In this document: positions 35,912-44,522 of the stretch, one piece after another
Layout of the letters: each line of letters starts with the position of its first letter
Numbering within the stretch: position 1 is the stretch's first letter
Source: Bartonella rochalimae ATCC BAA-1498
GTDB lineage: Bacteria > Pseudomonadota > Alphaproteobacteria > Rhizobiales > Rhizobiaceae
Length of the DNA: 64,000 nt
Assembly (NCBI RefSeq): GCF_000706645.1
Contig: NZ_KL407337.1
Span: 828,135-892,134 of the forward strand
Reading direction: 5' to 3'
The notes under the pieces: generated by a model
What the model was told of the DNA's origin: nothing
Database searches by the model: none
The model's input: only the letters and a program-made list of their open reading frames with translations
Translations under genes and position numbers: made by a program

Positions 35912-38814
35912 TGTGCCTCATCCCAATTTTGAGCAGCTATAACTTTCACTTCAAGCGGTACAGATAAAGATAATGCTGGCATTGTAGCATTTTCCATAAC
36001 TTTTTTAATGAGAATCGCTGTTTTTGTACTTTCAGATTTTGGGACTTCGAAAATAAGTTCATCATGGACTTGCAATAACATTTTAGCCGACAATCGTTCT
36101 TTTTCTAAAGCATTTTCCATTTGAATCATAGCACGGCGAATAATGTCTGCTGCTGACCCCTGGATTGGTGCATTGATAGCAGCTCGTTCATTAAAAGCAC
36201 GAATTTGTGATTTAGCGGTTTTTATTTCAGGATAGTGAATACGACGTCCAAAAATGGTCTCTACATAACCATGATGACGTGCAAATATTTTTGTTCTTTC
36301 CATATAATCCTCTATTCCTGGAAATCTTTCAAAATAGAGTTGAATATAATCGCTAGCTTCCTTACGTGAAATTCCCAATTGGCTCGCTAATCCAAAGGGC
36401 GAAATGCCATAAATAATACCAAAATTAATAGCTTTTGCACGTCGACGTATTTCTGATGTCATTCCTTCAACTGCAACTCCAAACATTTGGGATGCAGTCA
36501 TAGTATGAATATCCTGACCTTTTGTAAATGCTTCTTTTAATGCCGTTATATCAGCAACATGAGCAAGAATACGTAATTCAATCTGACTATAATCAGCTGA
36601 TAATAATAAATACCCTTTTGAAGCAACAAAAGCTTTTCGGATTTTTCGTCCCTCAGCAGTTCGTACTGGAATATTCTGCAGATTAGGTTCTGATGATGAT
36701 AATCGTCCCGTTAATGTTGTTGCTAGGGAATAATTTGTATGAACACGACCAGTTGTAGGTAAGATATAAGAAGGTAAAGCATCTGTATAGGTAGACTTTA
36801 GTTTTGTAAGTTGGCGCCAATCAATAATTTTTCTTGGTAAAATATGGCCTTCAGCAGCTAACTCTTCTAAAGTTTGTGCAGATGTTGACCATTGGCCACT
36901 TTTCGTCTTAGCACCACCAAGTAAGCCCATTTTACCAAAAAGGATATCCCCTAGTTGTTTGGGTGAAGCAATATTAAATTTTTCACCAACAAGCTGATAA
37001 ATTTCCTCTTCCAAATTTAAAGCAGCCTGTGCCAATTCTCCTGAAAGGCGTGATAAAATCTGTCGATCGACAAGAATTCCACGCTCTTCCATTCTTGCGA
37101 GAATTTCTATCAATGGACGATCAAGACGTTCATAAATTTTTGTCATCTTTTGTGCAACAAGCTGTGGCTTTAATACTTGCCATAGACGAAGCGTTATATC
37201 AGCGTCTTCTGCCGCATATAGTGTAGCTTGTTTCAAATCTACTTGTGCAAAAGAGACTATTTTTCTTCCACTATGAGTCAAATCTTTGTAACTAATTGGC
37301 TTATGCCCAAGCCAACGTTTAGATAAAACATCCATACCATGTGTCGAAATTCCAGCCTCTAAAGCATAAGATAAAAGCATTGTATCGTCAAAAGAGCACA
37401 TTACAATATTGTATTGTTTCATGACTAACCAGTCATATTTTATATTCTGGCCAATTTTTAAGACGGCTTGATTTTCCAATATAGGTTTTAAAAGTGCTAA
37501 AGCTTTTTGTGTTTCAATTTGTGGAACAATACGCCCACCTCCCAAAAGATTTTCTTCTTCTGCAACATGTTCAAGTGGAACATAGGCTGCTTTCCCAGGT
37601 TGTAACGCCAATGAAAAACCAACAAGCTTTGCTTGCATAGGATCAAGAGAAATTGTTTTTGTATCAAAGGAAAAATAACCTTGCTCTTGCGCTTCTAACA
37701 GCCATTCTTTTAGAATTTCCTCATCAAGAATAGTTTTATAGGCATCTCTTGCAATTTTTTGAATAAGAGCTTGATCCTTGCGTTTTTGTGCTAAAATTTG
37801 TGGAGAATTCTCAAAAAAATCATGAAATAAAACTGTATTATTTTCTTTGCTACTCAAATCAGTCTTGTACGTAGTTTCTTTCCATTCAATATCTAGCTCT
37901 AACGCATCAATAACCGCAGCATCACATGCCGTCTCTTTTGCGACACGACGTGTTAGTGCTGTAAACTCCATAGCTTTCAAAAAAGCGATCAAACGCGGAC
38001 CGTCTTGTGGTTCCAAAATGAAATGATCTAAGTTTTTATCTACAGGAACATCTGTTTTAAGTTTAACGAGTTCACGAGAAATTTTTGCTTGTTCACTATA
38101 AGTTTGAATATTTTCACGTCGCTTTATTTGCTTAACTTCTGTCACGCGTTGCAGTAAAAGATCAAGAGAACCAAACTGATCTAATAATTGTGCTGCAATT
38201 TTGGGGCCAATACCTGGAATACCTGGTATATTATCTGTTGGGTCTCCAGTTAAAGCCTGCAAATCAATCATTTTTTCAGGCATTACACCCCATTTTTCTA
38301 TGACCTCAGAGATACCTATATGCTTATCTTTCATGCTATCATATAAAGACACATGTTTGTTTACTAATTGCATCAAATCTTTATCAGAAGAAATAATCGT
38401 TGTTTTTGCTCCAACCTGTGTCGCTAATTGCGCATAGGTAGCAATTAAATCATCTGCTTCAAATCCTTCTTTTTCGATACAAGGCAAATTAAAAGCTTTT
38501 GTTGCTTGTCGTATGAGTGCAAACTGAGGAATAAGATCTTCTGGAGGAGCTGCTCGATTGGCTTTATATTGAGGATAAATTTCCTTGCGAAAAGTATTAG
38601 ATGAATAGTCAAAAATAATAGCAATATGAGTTGGAACAACACCAATAGCGGTATTACGGGCGTCACAGAGTAATTTCCATAGCATGTTACAAAAACCAGC
38701 CACGGCTCCTACAGGAAGTCCATCCTTTTTGCGTTTTAAAGGTGGTAGAGCGTGATAAGCACGAAAAATATAGCCTGATCCATCAACCAAAAAAAGATGA
38801 TCATTTTCTTTCAT
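35908..38814 (-). CDS. polA: DNA polymerase I, with an altered 3'-5' exonuclease site
   Basis: PolA fills gaps and removes RNA primers in lagging-strand synthesis and repair. The 968 residues have all three domains. The 5' nuclease is intact (FLVDGSGYIFRAYHALPP, FEADDLI, GDPTDNIPGIPGIGPK). The polymerase has motif A (SADYSQIELR), motif B (RRAKAINFGIIYG) and motif C (QVHDELIFE, His917-Asp918-Glu919). The proofreading domain keeps the later acidic residues (FDDTMLLSY, YAAEDADITL), but its first motif reads FDTKT (Asp384, Lys386) where the family has DxE, so one of the metal-binding acids of Klenow fragment (Glu357) is replaced by Lys. Proofreading by PolA may be weakened; DnaQ next door is intact. 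Confidence 0.97.
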   Translation of the reverse strand: MKENDHLFLVDGSGYIFRAYHALPPLKRKKDGLPVGAVAGFCNMLWKLLCDARNTAIGVVPTHIAIIFDYSSNTFRKEIYPQYKANRAAPPEDLIPQFALIRQATKAFNLPCIEKEGFEADDLIATYAQLATQVGAKTTIISSDKDLMQLVNKHVSLYDSMKDKHIGISEVIEKWGVMPEKMIDLQALTGDPTDNIPGIPGIGPKIAAQLLDQFGSLDLLLQRVTEVKQIKRRENIQTYSEQAKISRELVKLKTDVPVDKNLDHFILEPQDGPRLIAFLKAMEFTALTRRVAKETACDAAVIDALELDIEWKETTYKTDLSSKENNTVLFHDFFENSPQILAQKRKDQALIQKIARDAYKTILDEEILKEWLLEAQEQGYFSFDTKTISLDPMQAKLVGFSLALQPGKAAYVPLEHVAEEENLLGGGRIVPQIETQKALALLKPILENQAVLKIGQNIKYDWLVMKQYNIVMCSFDDTMLLSYALEAGISTHGMDVLSKRWLGHKPISYKDLTHSGRKIVSFAQVDLKQATLYAAEDADITLRLWQVLKPQLVAQKMTKIYERLDRPLIEILARMEERGILVDRQILSRLSGELAQAALNLEEEIYQLVGEKFNIASPKQLGDILFGKMGLLGGAKTKSGQWSTSAQTLEELAAEGHILPRKIIDWRQLTKLKSTYTDALPSYILPTTGRVHTNYSLATTLTGRLSSSEPNLQNIPVRTAEGRKIRKAFVASKGYLLLSADYSQIELRILAHVADITALKEAFTKGQDIHTMTASQMFGVAVEGMTSEIRRRAKAINFGIIYGISPFGLASQLGISRKEASDYIQLYFERFPGIEDYMERTKIFARHHGYVETIFGRRIHYPEIKTAKSQIRAFNERAAINAPIQGSAADIIRRAMIQMENALEKERLSAKMLLQVHDELIFEVPKSESTKTAILIKKVMENATMPALSLSVPLEVKVIAAQNWDEAH

Positions 38815-38987
38815 AACGATTTTATTTCTCCCTTTTCATAAAAAGAAAATACACTTTTATATTTTTATTGATCCTATTTTAAAATCTGTTGGTTTTGCCT
38901 CTAAAAAGCCATTTTTTATTGTCATAGGTTTGGAATATCGTTGCATTTTGTGTTCAGTACCTAAAGCTTTTCTTTGCTGTTACAGGA

Positions 38988-38993
38988 TATAAT
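38988..38993 (+). promoter_or_regulatory. Candidate -10 element of the polA-dnaQ sRNA
   Basis: A perfect TATAAT on the plus strand, about 50 bases upstream of the terminator hairpin. The matching -35 position (AGCTTT at 17-bp spacing) is poor, so the promoter is only a suggestion. Confidence 0.35.
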
Positions 38994-38999
38994 AGCTTT

Positions 39000-39083
39000 A
39001 TTTTGTTCCTCCTATGATAGCTGGGGTGCAATGTAGCGATAAGGTCGTTGTGGTGTTCCCCTCCCCACAACGACCGTATTTTT
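39000..39083 (+). ncRNA. Candidate trans-acting sRNA, AbcR/alpha-r15-like
   Basis: A transcript of about 80 nt is inferred from TATAAT at 38988-38993 to a GC-rich terminator: GGTCGTTGTGG (39043-39053) pairs perfectly with CCACAACGACC (39065-39075), followed by TATTTTTTT. The terminator loop contains CCCCTCC, and TTCCTCCT lies near the predicted 5' end; such CU-rich anti-Shine-Dalgarno patches are typical of alphaproteobacterial AbcR (alpha-r15) sRNAs, which repress ABC-transporter mRNAs with Hfq. As I recall, the Sinorhizobium pair also sits next to polA. No plus-strand protein gene could use this terminator. Family membership is inferred, not proven. Confidence 0.5.
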
Positions 39084-39118
39084 TTAAGAGTTGATGAAAA
39101 CCCAGAACAATTTTTATT

Positions 39119-39826
39119 TTAAATAATCTTGAAGTGATTCCATAAAGCTTTGTCACCTATCTTTTTGATTAAATCGGCATGCATATCTTTTTCCTGTTTA
39201 CTTAATCTTTGAGGCAAAGCTTGGGAGCGTGTTTTTATCGTATAGAAAGCATTTTTGTTATCTTGAACATTCATAACATCACAACTTTCATAATTATCAA
39301 AACTAAATATTCCCTGTTTTCCACCAATTAACTCAATATACACATCAGCGAGAATCTCTGCATCAAGTAGAGCCCCGTGAAGAACACGATGACTGTTATC
39401 AATTCCAAAGCGTTTACATAAAACATCAAGAGAGTTAGGCCCCATAGGAAATCTGCGCCGTGCTATAGATAATGTATCGATGACATTATCACTATTAATA
39501 AGAGGCTTATTAACTCGCTCTAATTCCGCATTAAGAAAACCGATATCAAAATTTGCATTATGAGCAACAATTGTTGCGTCATCAATAAAATCTAAAAGCG
39601 CATCGACAATATCATCAAATTTTTTTTCATCTTTTAAGCGTTCATTCGTCAATCCATGAATAGCAACAACTTCATCAGGAATAATAACATCTTGTGGATT
39701 TAAATAAACATGAAATCGACGTCCTGTAAGATAACGGTTGATCATTTCTATACAACCGATCTCAATTATGCGGTCACTTTCTTTATTTAATCCCGTTGTT
39801 TCAGTATCAAAAATAATTTCACGCAT
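39119..39826 (-). CDS. dnaQ: DNA polymerase III epsilon subunit (3'-5' proofreading exonuclease)
   Basis: DnaQ proofreads for the replicative polymerase DnaE. From ATG 39826 it has 235 residues beginning MREIIFDTETTGL, with catalytic Asp7 and Glu9, HNANFDIGFLN (Exo II) and HGALLDAEILADVY (Exo III). The C-terminal tail (ALPQRLSKQEKDMHADLIK) is the part expected to contact DnaE. An earlier ATG at 39850 overlaps coaE and adds 8 unconserved residues. The coaE-dnaQ pair is conserved in Rhizobiales. Confidence 0.96.
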   Translation of the reverse strand: MREIIFDTETTGLNKESDRIIEIGCIEMINRYLTGRRFHVYLNPQDVIIPDEVVAIHGLTNERLKDEKKFDDIVDALLDFIDDATIVAHNANFDIGFLNAELERVNKPLINSDNVIDTLSIARRRFPMGPNSLDVLCKRFGIDNSHRVLHGALLDAEILADVYIELIGGKQGIFSFDNYESCDVMNVQDNKNAFYTIKTRSQALPQRLSKQEKDMHADLIKKIGDKALWNHFKII

Positions 39827-39839
39827 TGTCCTAACTCTT

Positions 39840-40433
39840 TTAAGAACCATCTTTTAATAGATTTTTTATCACCCGTAAAACTTGTTGACGTGTATTTTCC
39901 AAATCTTTTCCCGTATCAATAACAAAATCAGCGTATTTTCGTTTTTGTTTATCGGATAATTGTTTAGCATTAATGATTGAAAATTTTTCTTCGCTCATAT
40001 TCGGCCGACTCATTGCACGTGCCTTTTGTATTTCTGGTGGAGAAGACACAACAACTATATTATTAACACGACTCTCACTTTTTGTTTCAAAAAGAAGAGG
40101 AATATCAAGAACAACTAATTTTTTTTTCTGCTGACGTGCTATGTTAATAAATTCCCTTTCTTTTTCTCGTACCAAAGGATGAATTATTTTTTCTAAAATC
40201 TTTAATTTTTTACTGTTATTGACTAAAATTTCAGAAAGTTTTAGACGATTGACTTGACCATTTTCAGTAACACCAGGAAAAGCACGTTCTATAAGAGACA
40301 CTGTTGGTTCACTGCTATAAAGTTGGTGTACAACCTCATCTGCACTAAAAACAGGAATACCGGCTTGTCTAAAAAAATAAGCAGTTGTTGATTTTCCCAT
40401 TGCTATTGATCCAGTCAATCCTATAATCTTCAT
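39840..40433 (-). CDS. coaE: Dephospho-CoA kinase
   Basis: CoaE phosphorylates dephospho-CoA at the 3' hydroxyl, the last step of coenzyme A synthesis (coaBC, an earlier step, is at the left end of the window). The 197 residues show the P-loop GSIAMGKS at 8-15, the SADEVVHQLY substrate segment, HPLVRE and the lid-type VVVSSPPEIQKARAMSRP. The gene lies just upstream of dnaQ. In most relatives aroE precedes it; here a 775-bp gap does. Confidence 0.95.
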   Translation of the reverse strand: MKIIGLTGSIAMGKSTTAYFFRQAGIPVFSADEVVHQLYSSEPTVSLIERAFPGVTENGQVNRLKLSEILVNNSKKLKILEKIIHPLVREKEREFINIARQQKKKLVVLDIPLLFETKSESRVNNIVVVSSPPEIQKARAMSRPNMSEEKFSIINAKQLSDKQKRKYADFVIDTGKDLENTRQQVLRVIKNLLKDGS

Positions 40434-41208
40434 AATTTATCTTCACCTGTGCCTTCTAAGATTGCTTTTCGCAATTGTTTTGTTACCAATGATTTCACTG
40501 CAAATCATTGTTCAAAACTAGGAACAACTTAGTATAAAGACATCCTGTCCATCGATTATTTTTATTTGCTTGCTGTAATAGAAATGTCATTAATAGAATA
40601 TAAAGAGTATTTTTCACAAATGTTATTCGCTTAATTTTATAAAAATCGCAAAAAATTTTTGTTTTAATTTTCATAAATGCTTACCATATTTATAAAATTT
40701 CCGAAGTACTCAGCTAAATTTTCTGCATGTTGTTTTATACTATTAAGTAAAAAATTCATTCAAATTTATGTTTTTGAAAGCATACAAAAGAATATTTGCA
40801 ATCACTATCTGTAAAAATGAACACTGTTTCCGCAAGTCGTCTATAATAAAAGCCGTCAAATTAGCATAAAAACTATAATTACCATGATTTATAACGTAAT
40901 CTTTTTCTTAAATCATAGTATATTAACAATACTAACAATTGTAATCATCTGATCTTTATAGATTACTAAATGGAAAATATTTTTCTTATATAATAAAGCA
41001 TTACTTTCACAAAAATTTCTCATTTTTGCAAATAGCAAATATAAGCAAATTTTTTAATTTTCCAAATGTTACTTTTTTTACAAGAAAATTATAGTAAGCT
41101 TATTGTTTGAGCTAAAAATCGTGGATTTTTGGCGATTTTGAATGATAAATCGAATAACTAACAATAAAAATGCACAAACATATTTTCTTTTTACCGTTTT
41201 TTATCAAA
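40434..41208. other. Gene-free gap of 775 bases between maf and coaE, where aroE is expected
   Basis: No open frame of note on either strand and very AT-rich. The size is close to that of an aroE gene, and the usual rhizobial order is maf-aroE-coaE-dnaQ, so this may be the site of a decayed aroE; I found no recognisable AroE motif. An inverted repeat AATGATTT (40488-40495) / AAATCATT (40502-40509) lies near the coaE start. Confidence 0.45.
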
Positions 41209-41805
41209 TTAGCTATCAATAATTCCTAAATGACGTAATTTGATTAATAAAGGTAATAAAGGTAAACCAATAATAGTAAAGAAATCCCCTTCGATTTTTT
41301 CAAAAAGATGGATTCCTTCTCCTTCAATCTGATAGATTCCTGCGCTTCTTAAAACATCTTTTTTTACACACTTTAAATAATTTTCGATAAATTTTAGTGA
41401 GAGAGGACGCACTGTCATATGAGCGCTAAAAACCTCAGACCAAATTTTTTTACCATTTTGAACTAAAGCAATGGCACTATGAAGAGAATGTTTTTTTCCT
41501 GATAACATATGTAAACGTTGACGTGCTTCCTCATCATTTTTTACCTTATGAAAAATTTGACCTTCAAAATCGAAAACTTGATCACAACCAATAACGAATG
41601 CATCAGGAAAACGACCAGAAACATTTTTTGCCTTCATATTAGCAAGAAAACAACAGAGTTCTTGAGGAGTTTTTATTTTTGCTGTTTTTTCTATTTCTCT
41701 CTCATCAAAAGAAGCTCCTTCAACAGAAAAACTTAAACCAGCTCTCTTTAACAACTGAGCGCGATAAGGACTAAGAGATGCTAATATTAATATTTTTTTC
41801 ATCAT
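41209..41805 (-). CDS. maf: Maf-family nucleotide pyrophosphatase
   Basis: Maf proteins hydrolyse non-canonical or modified nucleoside triphosphates to monophosphates. The 198-residue protein has the family signature near the N-terminus ([16 protein letters not shown]), DEREI near 35-39, the catalytic Asp in VIGCDQVF and the [11 protein letters not shown] segment near 155. Some substitutions (SLSPYR for the usual SxSPRR) suggest the subtype cannot be set. Its start overlaps the ppsR stop by 4 bp, so they are co-translated. Confidence 0.92.
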   Translation of the reverse strand: MMKKILILASLSPYRAQLLKRAGLSFSVEGASFDEREIEKTAKIKTPQELCCFLANMKAKNVSGRFPDAFVIGCDQVFDFEGQIFHKVKNDEEARQRLHMLSGKKHSLHSAIALVQNGKKIWSEVFSAHMTVRPLSLKFIENYLKCVKKDVLRSAGIYQIEGEGIHLFEKIEGDFFTIIGLPLLPLLIKLRHLGIIDS

Positions 41806-42632
41806 ATTTTCTTCTCCTTTCCTTCACGAAATTGCGATAAAAGCTCAAAAACTGCTGCAGCTGTTTCTTCAATAGAACGTCTTGTAACATCAATAATAGG
41901 CCAACCAAAACGTTCACAAATACGTTTTGTGTAAATAAGTTCTTCAGCTATGCTAATGCGATCAGTGTAGCTTTCAAAAGAAAAACCATCTCCCAAATCT
42001 CTATTTTCACGAATATGTGAAATTCTTTCAGCTGAAGCAATAAAACCAACAATTAAGGCGTTCTTTGCTTCAAAAATAGTTTGAGGTAAATTAATTCCCT
42101 GAACAAGAGGAACATTAGCAGTTTTAATTCCACGATTTGCTAAGTAAATACTGGTTGGTGTTTTAGAGGTCCTTGAAATACCTATAAGAATTACATCCGC
42201 ATCTAATAAACTATCTGGAGATTGCCCATCATCATGTTCTATTGTAAAATCTAAAGCTTTAATACGACGAAAATAATCTGCATTAAGTTCATGTTGTGCA
42301 CTTACACGTAAATTTTTAGGTTTTCCAATATAAGATTGAAAGACATTTAAAATAGGGTCTAATATATCAACACAAGGGACAGATATTTTTGCGCAGGCTT
42401 CATCAATCAATTGTTTAATTTCTTTATCAATAATCGTGTAAAGAACAATTCCTGGTTCTTTTTCTATCTCATTAATGACTCGCTGCAACTGCATTTTACT
42501 GCGAATCATTGGATAAACATGTTCTATAACTTTTCTTATTTTATACTGCGATGCTACAGCTCTTCCAGCAGAAATTAATGTTTCTCCCGTCGCATCAGAA
42601 ATCATATACAAATGAAATTTTTTTTCACCCAC
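41802..42632 (-). CDS. ppsR: Bifunctional kinase/pyrophosphorylase regulating PPDK or PEP synthase (DUF299)
   Basis: PpsR/PDRP-type enzymes switch pyruvate phosphate dikinase (or PEP synthase) off by ADP-dependent phosphorylation and on by phosphate-dependent removal. The 276 residues include SDATGETL near 12-19 and the unusual P-loop [15 protein letters not shown] from 151. The target enzyme is elsewhere. In Caulobacter and Rhizobiales this DUF299 gene flanks the chromosome origin, and here too it faces away from the AT-rich gap at 42633-43231. Confidence 0.93.
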   Translation of the reverse strand: MGEKKFHLYMISDATGETLISAGRAVASQYKIRKVIEHVYPMIRSKMQLQRVINEIEKEPGIVLYTIIDKEIKQLIDEACAKISVPCVDILDPILNVFQSYIGKPKNLRVSAQHELNADYFRRIKALDFTIEHDDGQSPDSLLDADVILIGISRTSKTPTSIYLANRGIKTANVPLVQGINLPQTIFEAKNALIVGFIASAERISHIRENRDLGDGFSFESYTDRISIAEELIYTKRICERFGWPIIDVTRRSIEETAAAVFELLSQFREGKEKKI

Positions 42633-43231
42633 AGAAAATTTAATCCTTTGTTAATCAGTGTGTATAAAATTTTATAAATTTTAAAAAGCTAAAATTTAGA
42701 AATTTATTATTATTATTATGCACAAATTTAAAAACAATAATAAATAAATTTATCTTATTGAAAAAAACAAGGATAATATCTTTAAACAGTTATTTATTAT
42801 TGTTTTTTTTCTTTTTCCTTGTTGATAAAATTGAGGATAAATGAAGGATAAATAATAATCCACATTAAACACAGATTTTAATAAGAATAATCCCTTCAAA
42901 ATTTTAACTTTATTAAATTATATCTCAAAAAAAATTTAATATATTCCAAGTGGTATCTAAGTGATTAGATATATCAGCTCTTAAACTCTAACGAACTTAA
43001 ATAAAATTCCATATTCGTTTTATAAAAAAATAAAATAATATAATTTTCCTAAAATAGCTTATGAAAAAATACCTTCTTACAGAACAAATTTGTTTTTTCT
43101 TTAATATTCGTGATTGAGTAATGCTTGCAGTTTAAAAGAGTTGAGTATATAACGTCCTTATCTAGAGGAATATTCTTTATCCTTTTAAAAACTCTAGAAA
43201 CAGTTCCCCCATTAATCAAAGAGCATGTTTT
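42633..43231. other. Probable chromosome replication origin (oriC) between ppsR and rho
   Basis: A 599-bp very AT-rich gap with no coding potential. Gene direction diverges here: ppsR, maf, coaE, dnaQ and polA run left, rho to parB run right. DnaA-box-like 9-mers, each one mismatch from TGTGGATAA or TTATCCACA, occur at 42659-42667 (TGTGTATAA), 42832-42840 (TGAGGATAA) and 42856-42864 (TAATCCACA), next to long A/T tracts that could unwind. DUF299 flanks the Caulobacter origin and the rhizobial one; parS-like sites and parAB lie 2.6-7 kb away. Single-mismatch boxes also occur by chance in AT-rich DNA (for example in folC), so location and divergence carry more weight than the boxes. Confidence 0.65.
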
Positions 43232-44497
43232 ATGCAGGAAATGAAATTACAAGAGCTAAAAAGTAAAAATCCAGTTGAACTTGTTTCTTTTGCTGAAACA
43301 TTGGAAGTTGAAAATGCTTCTTTAATGCGCAAACAGGAATTAATGTTTGCTATTTTAAAAAAACTTACTTTACAAAATGTAGAAATTATAGGCGAAGGTG
43401 TTGTTGAAGTTTTACAAGACGGATTTGGATTTCTTCGATCTGCTGATGCTAATTATCTTCCAGGACCAGATGATATTTACCTTTCACCAACACAGATACA
43501 AAATTTTTCATTAAAAACAGGAGATACCGTCGAGGGACCAATACGAGGACCAAAGGAAGGAGAAAGATATTTTGCCCTCCTTAAAGTTAATAAAATTAAT
43601 TTTGAAGATCCTGAAAAAATTCGTTACAAAATTCATTTTGATAATCTTACTCCTCTTTATTCAAATGAGCGTTTTCAAATGGAAGTGCAAAATCCTACGG
43701 ATAAAGATATGTCATCACGAGTAATTGATTTGATATCTCCTCTAGGAAAAGGACAAAGGGGATTGATTGTTGCACCACCACGAACAGGAAAAACAGTTTT
43801 ATTACAGAATATTGCTCGTTCTATTACAACAAATCATCCTGAATGTTATCTTATTGTTTTATTAATAGATGAACGTCCAGAAGAAGTTACTGATATGCAA
43901 CGTTCTGTAAAAGGGGAAGTTGTTTCTTCTACTTTTGATGAACCAGCAATACGTCACGTACAAGTCGCTGAAATGGTTATTGAGAAAGCTAAAAGATTAG
44001 TTGAATATGGACGTGATGTTGTTATTCTTCTTGATTCAATTACACGTCTTGGACGCGCATATAATACTGTTGTTCCTTCATCAGGAAAGGTTTTAACAGG
44101 TGGTGTGGATGCAAATGCCTTACAACGTCCTAAGCGTTTTTTTGGTGCAGCTCGTAATATTGAAGAAGGAGGATCTTTAACTATTATAGCAACAGCTTTA
44201 ATAGATACGGGAAGTCGCATGGATGAAGTTATTTTTGAAGAGTTTAAGGGGACTGGTAACTCAGAAATTGTTCTTGACCGTAAAGTTGCTGATAAGCGTA
44301 CTTTTCCAGCTATGGATATTATTAAATCAGGAACACGTAAAGAAGATCTTTTAGTAGCTCGTCAAGATTTACATAAGATTTTTGTTCTTCGTCGTATATT
44401 AGCACCTATGAGTGTAACAGATGCTCTTGAATTTTTAATTGATAAATTAAAACAAACAAAAAATAATAGCGAATTTTTTGATTCAATGAACACGTAA
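43232..44497 (+). CDS. rho: Transcription termination factor Rho
   Basis: Rho is the hexameric RNA-dependent ATPase that ends transcription at C-rich unstructured sites. The 421 residues show the N-terminal helical and cold-shock RNA-binding domains ([19 protein letters not shown]), Walker A APPRTGKT at 181-188, [13 protein letters not shown] (Walker B region), the Q-loop [13 protein letters not shown] and the R-loop GTGNSE. Start ATG 43232 follows AAAGAG at a suitable distance. It is the first gene to the right of the proposed origin; mnmE starts 25 bp after it. Confidence 0.97.
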   Translation: MQEMKLQELKSKNPVELVSFAETLEVENASLMRKQELMFAILKKLTLQNVEIIGEGVVEVLQDGFGFLRSADANYLPGPDDIYLSPTQIQNFSLKTGDTVEGPIRGPKEGERYFALLKVNKINFEDPEKIRYKIHFDNLTPLYSNERFQMEVQNPTDKDMSSRVIDLISPLGKGQRGLIVAPPRTGKTVLLQNIARSITTNHPECYLIVLLIDERPEEVTDMQRSVKGEVVSSTFDEPAIRHVQVAEMVIEKAKRLVEYGRDVVILLDSITRLGRAYNTVVPSSGKVLTGGVDANALQRPKRFFGAARNIEEGGSLTIIATALIDTGSRMDEVIFEEFKGTGNSEIVLDRKVADKRTFPAMDIIKSGTRKEDLLVARQDLHKIFVLRRILAPMSVTDALEFLIDKLKQTKNNSEFFDSMNT

Positions 44498-44522
44498 ATT
44501 TTTTTGGATTAGGATTAATCCT

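Larger units (their letters stand above)
38815..39118. other. polA-dnaQ intergenic region
   Basis: About 300 bases. Both flanking genes run on minus, yet the strongest structured element here, a terminator hairpin with a T-run at 39043-39083, points to plus-strand transcription. The polA promoter must lie in the left part. See the separate candidate sRNA. Confidence 0.6.
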
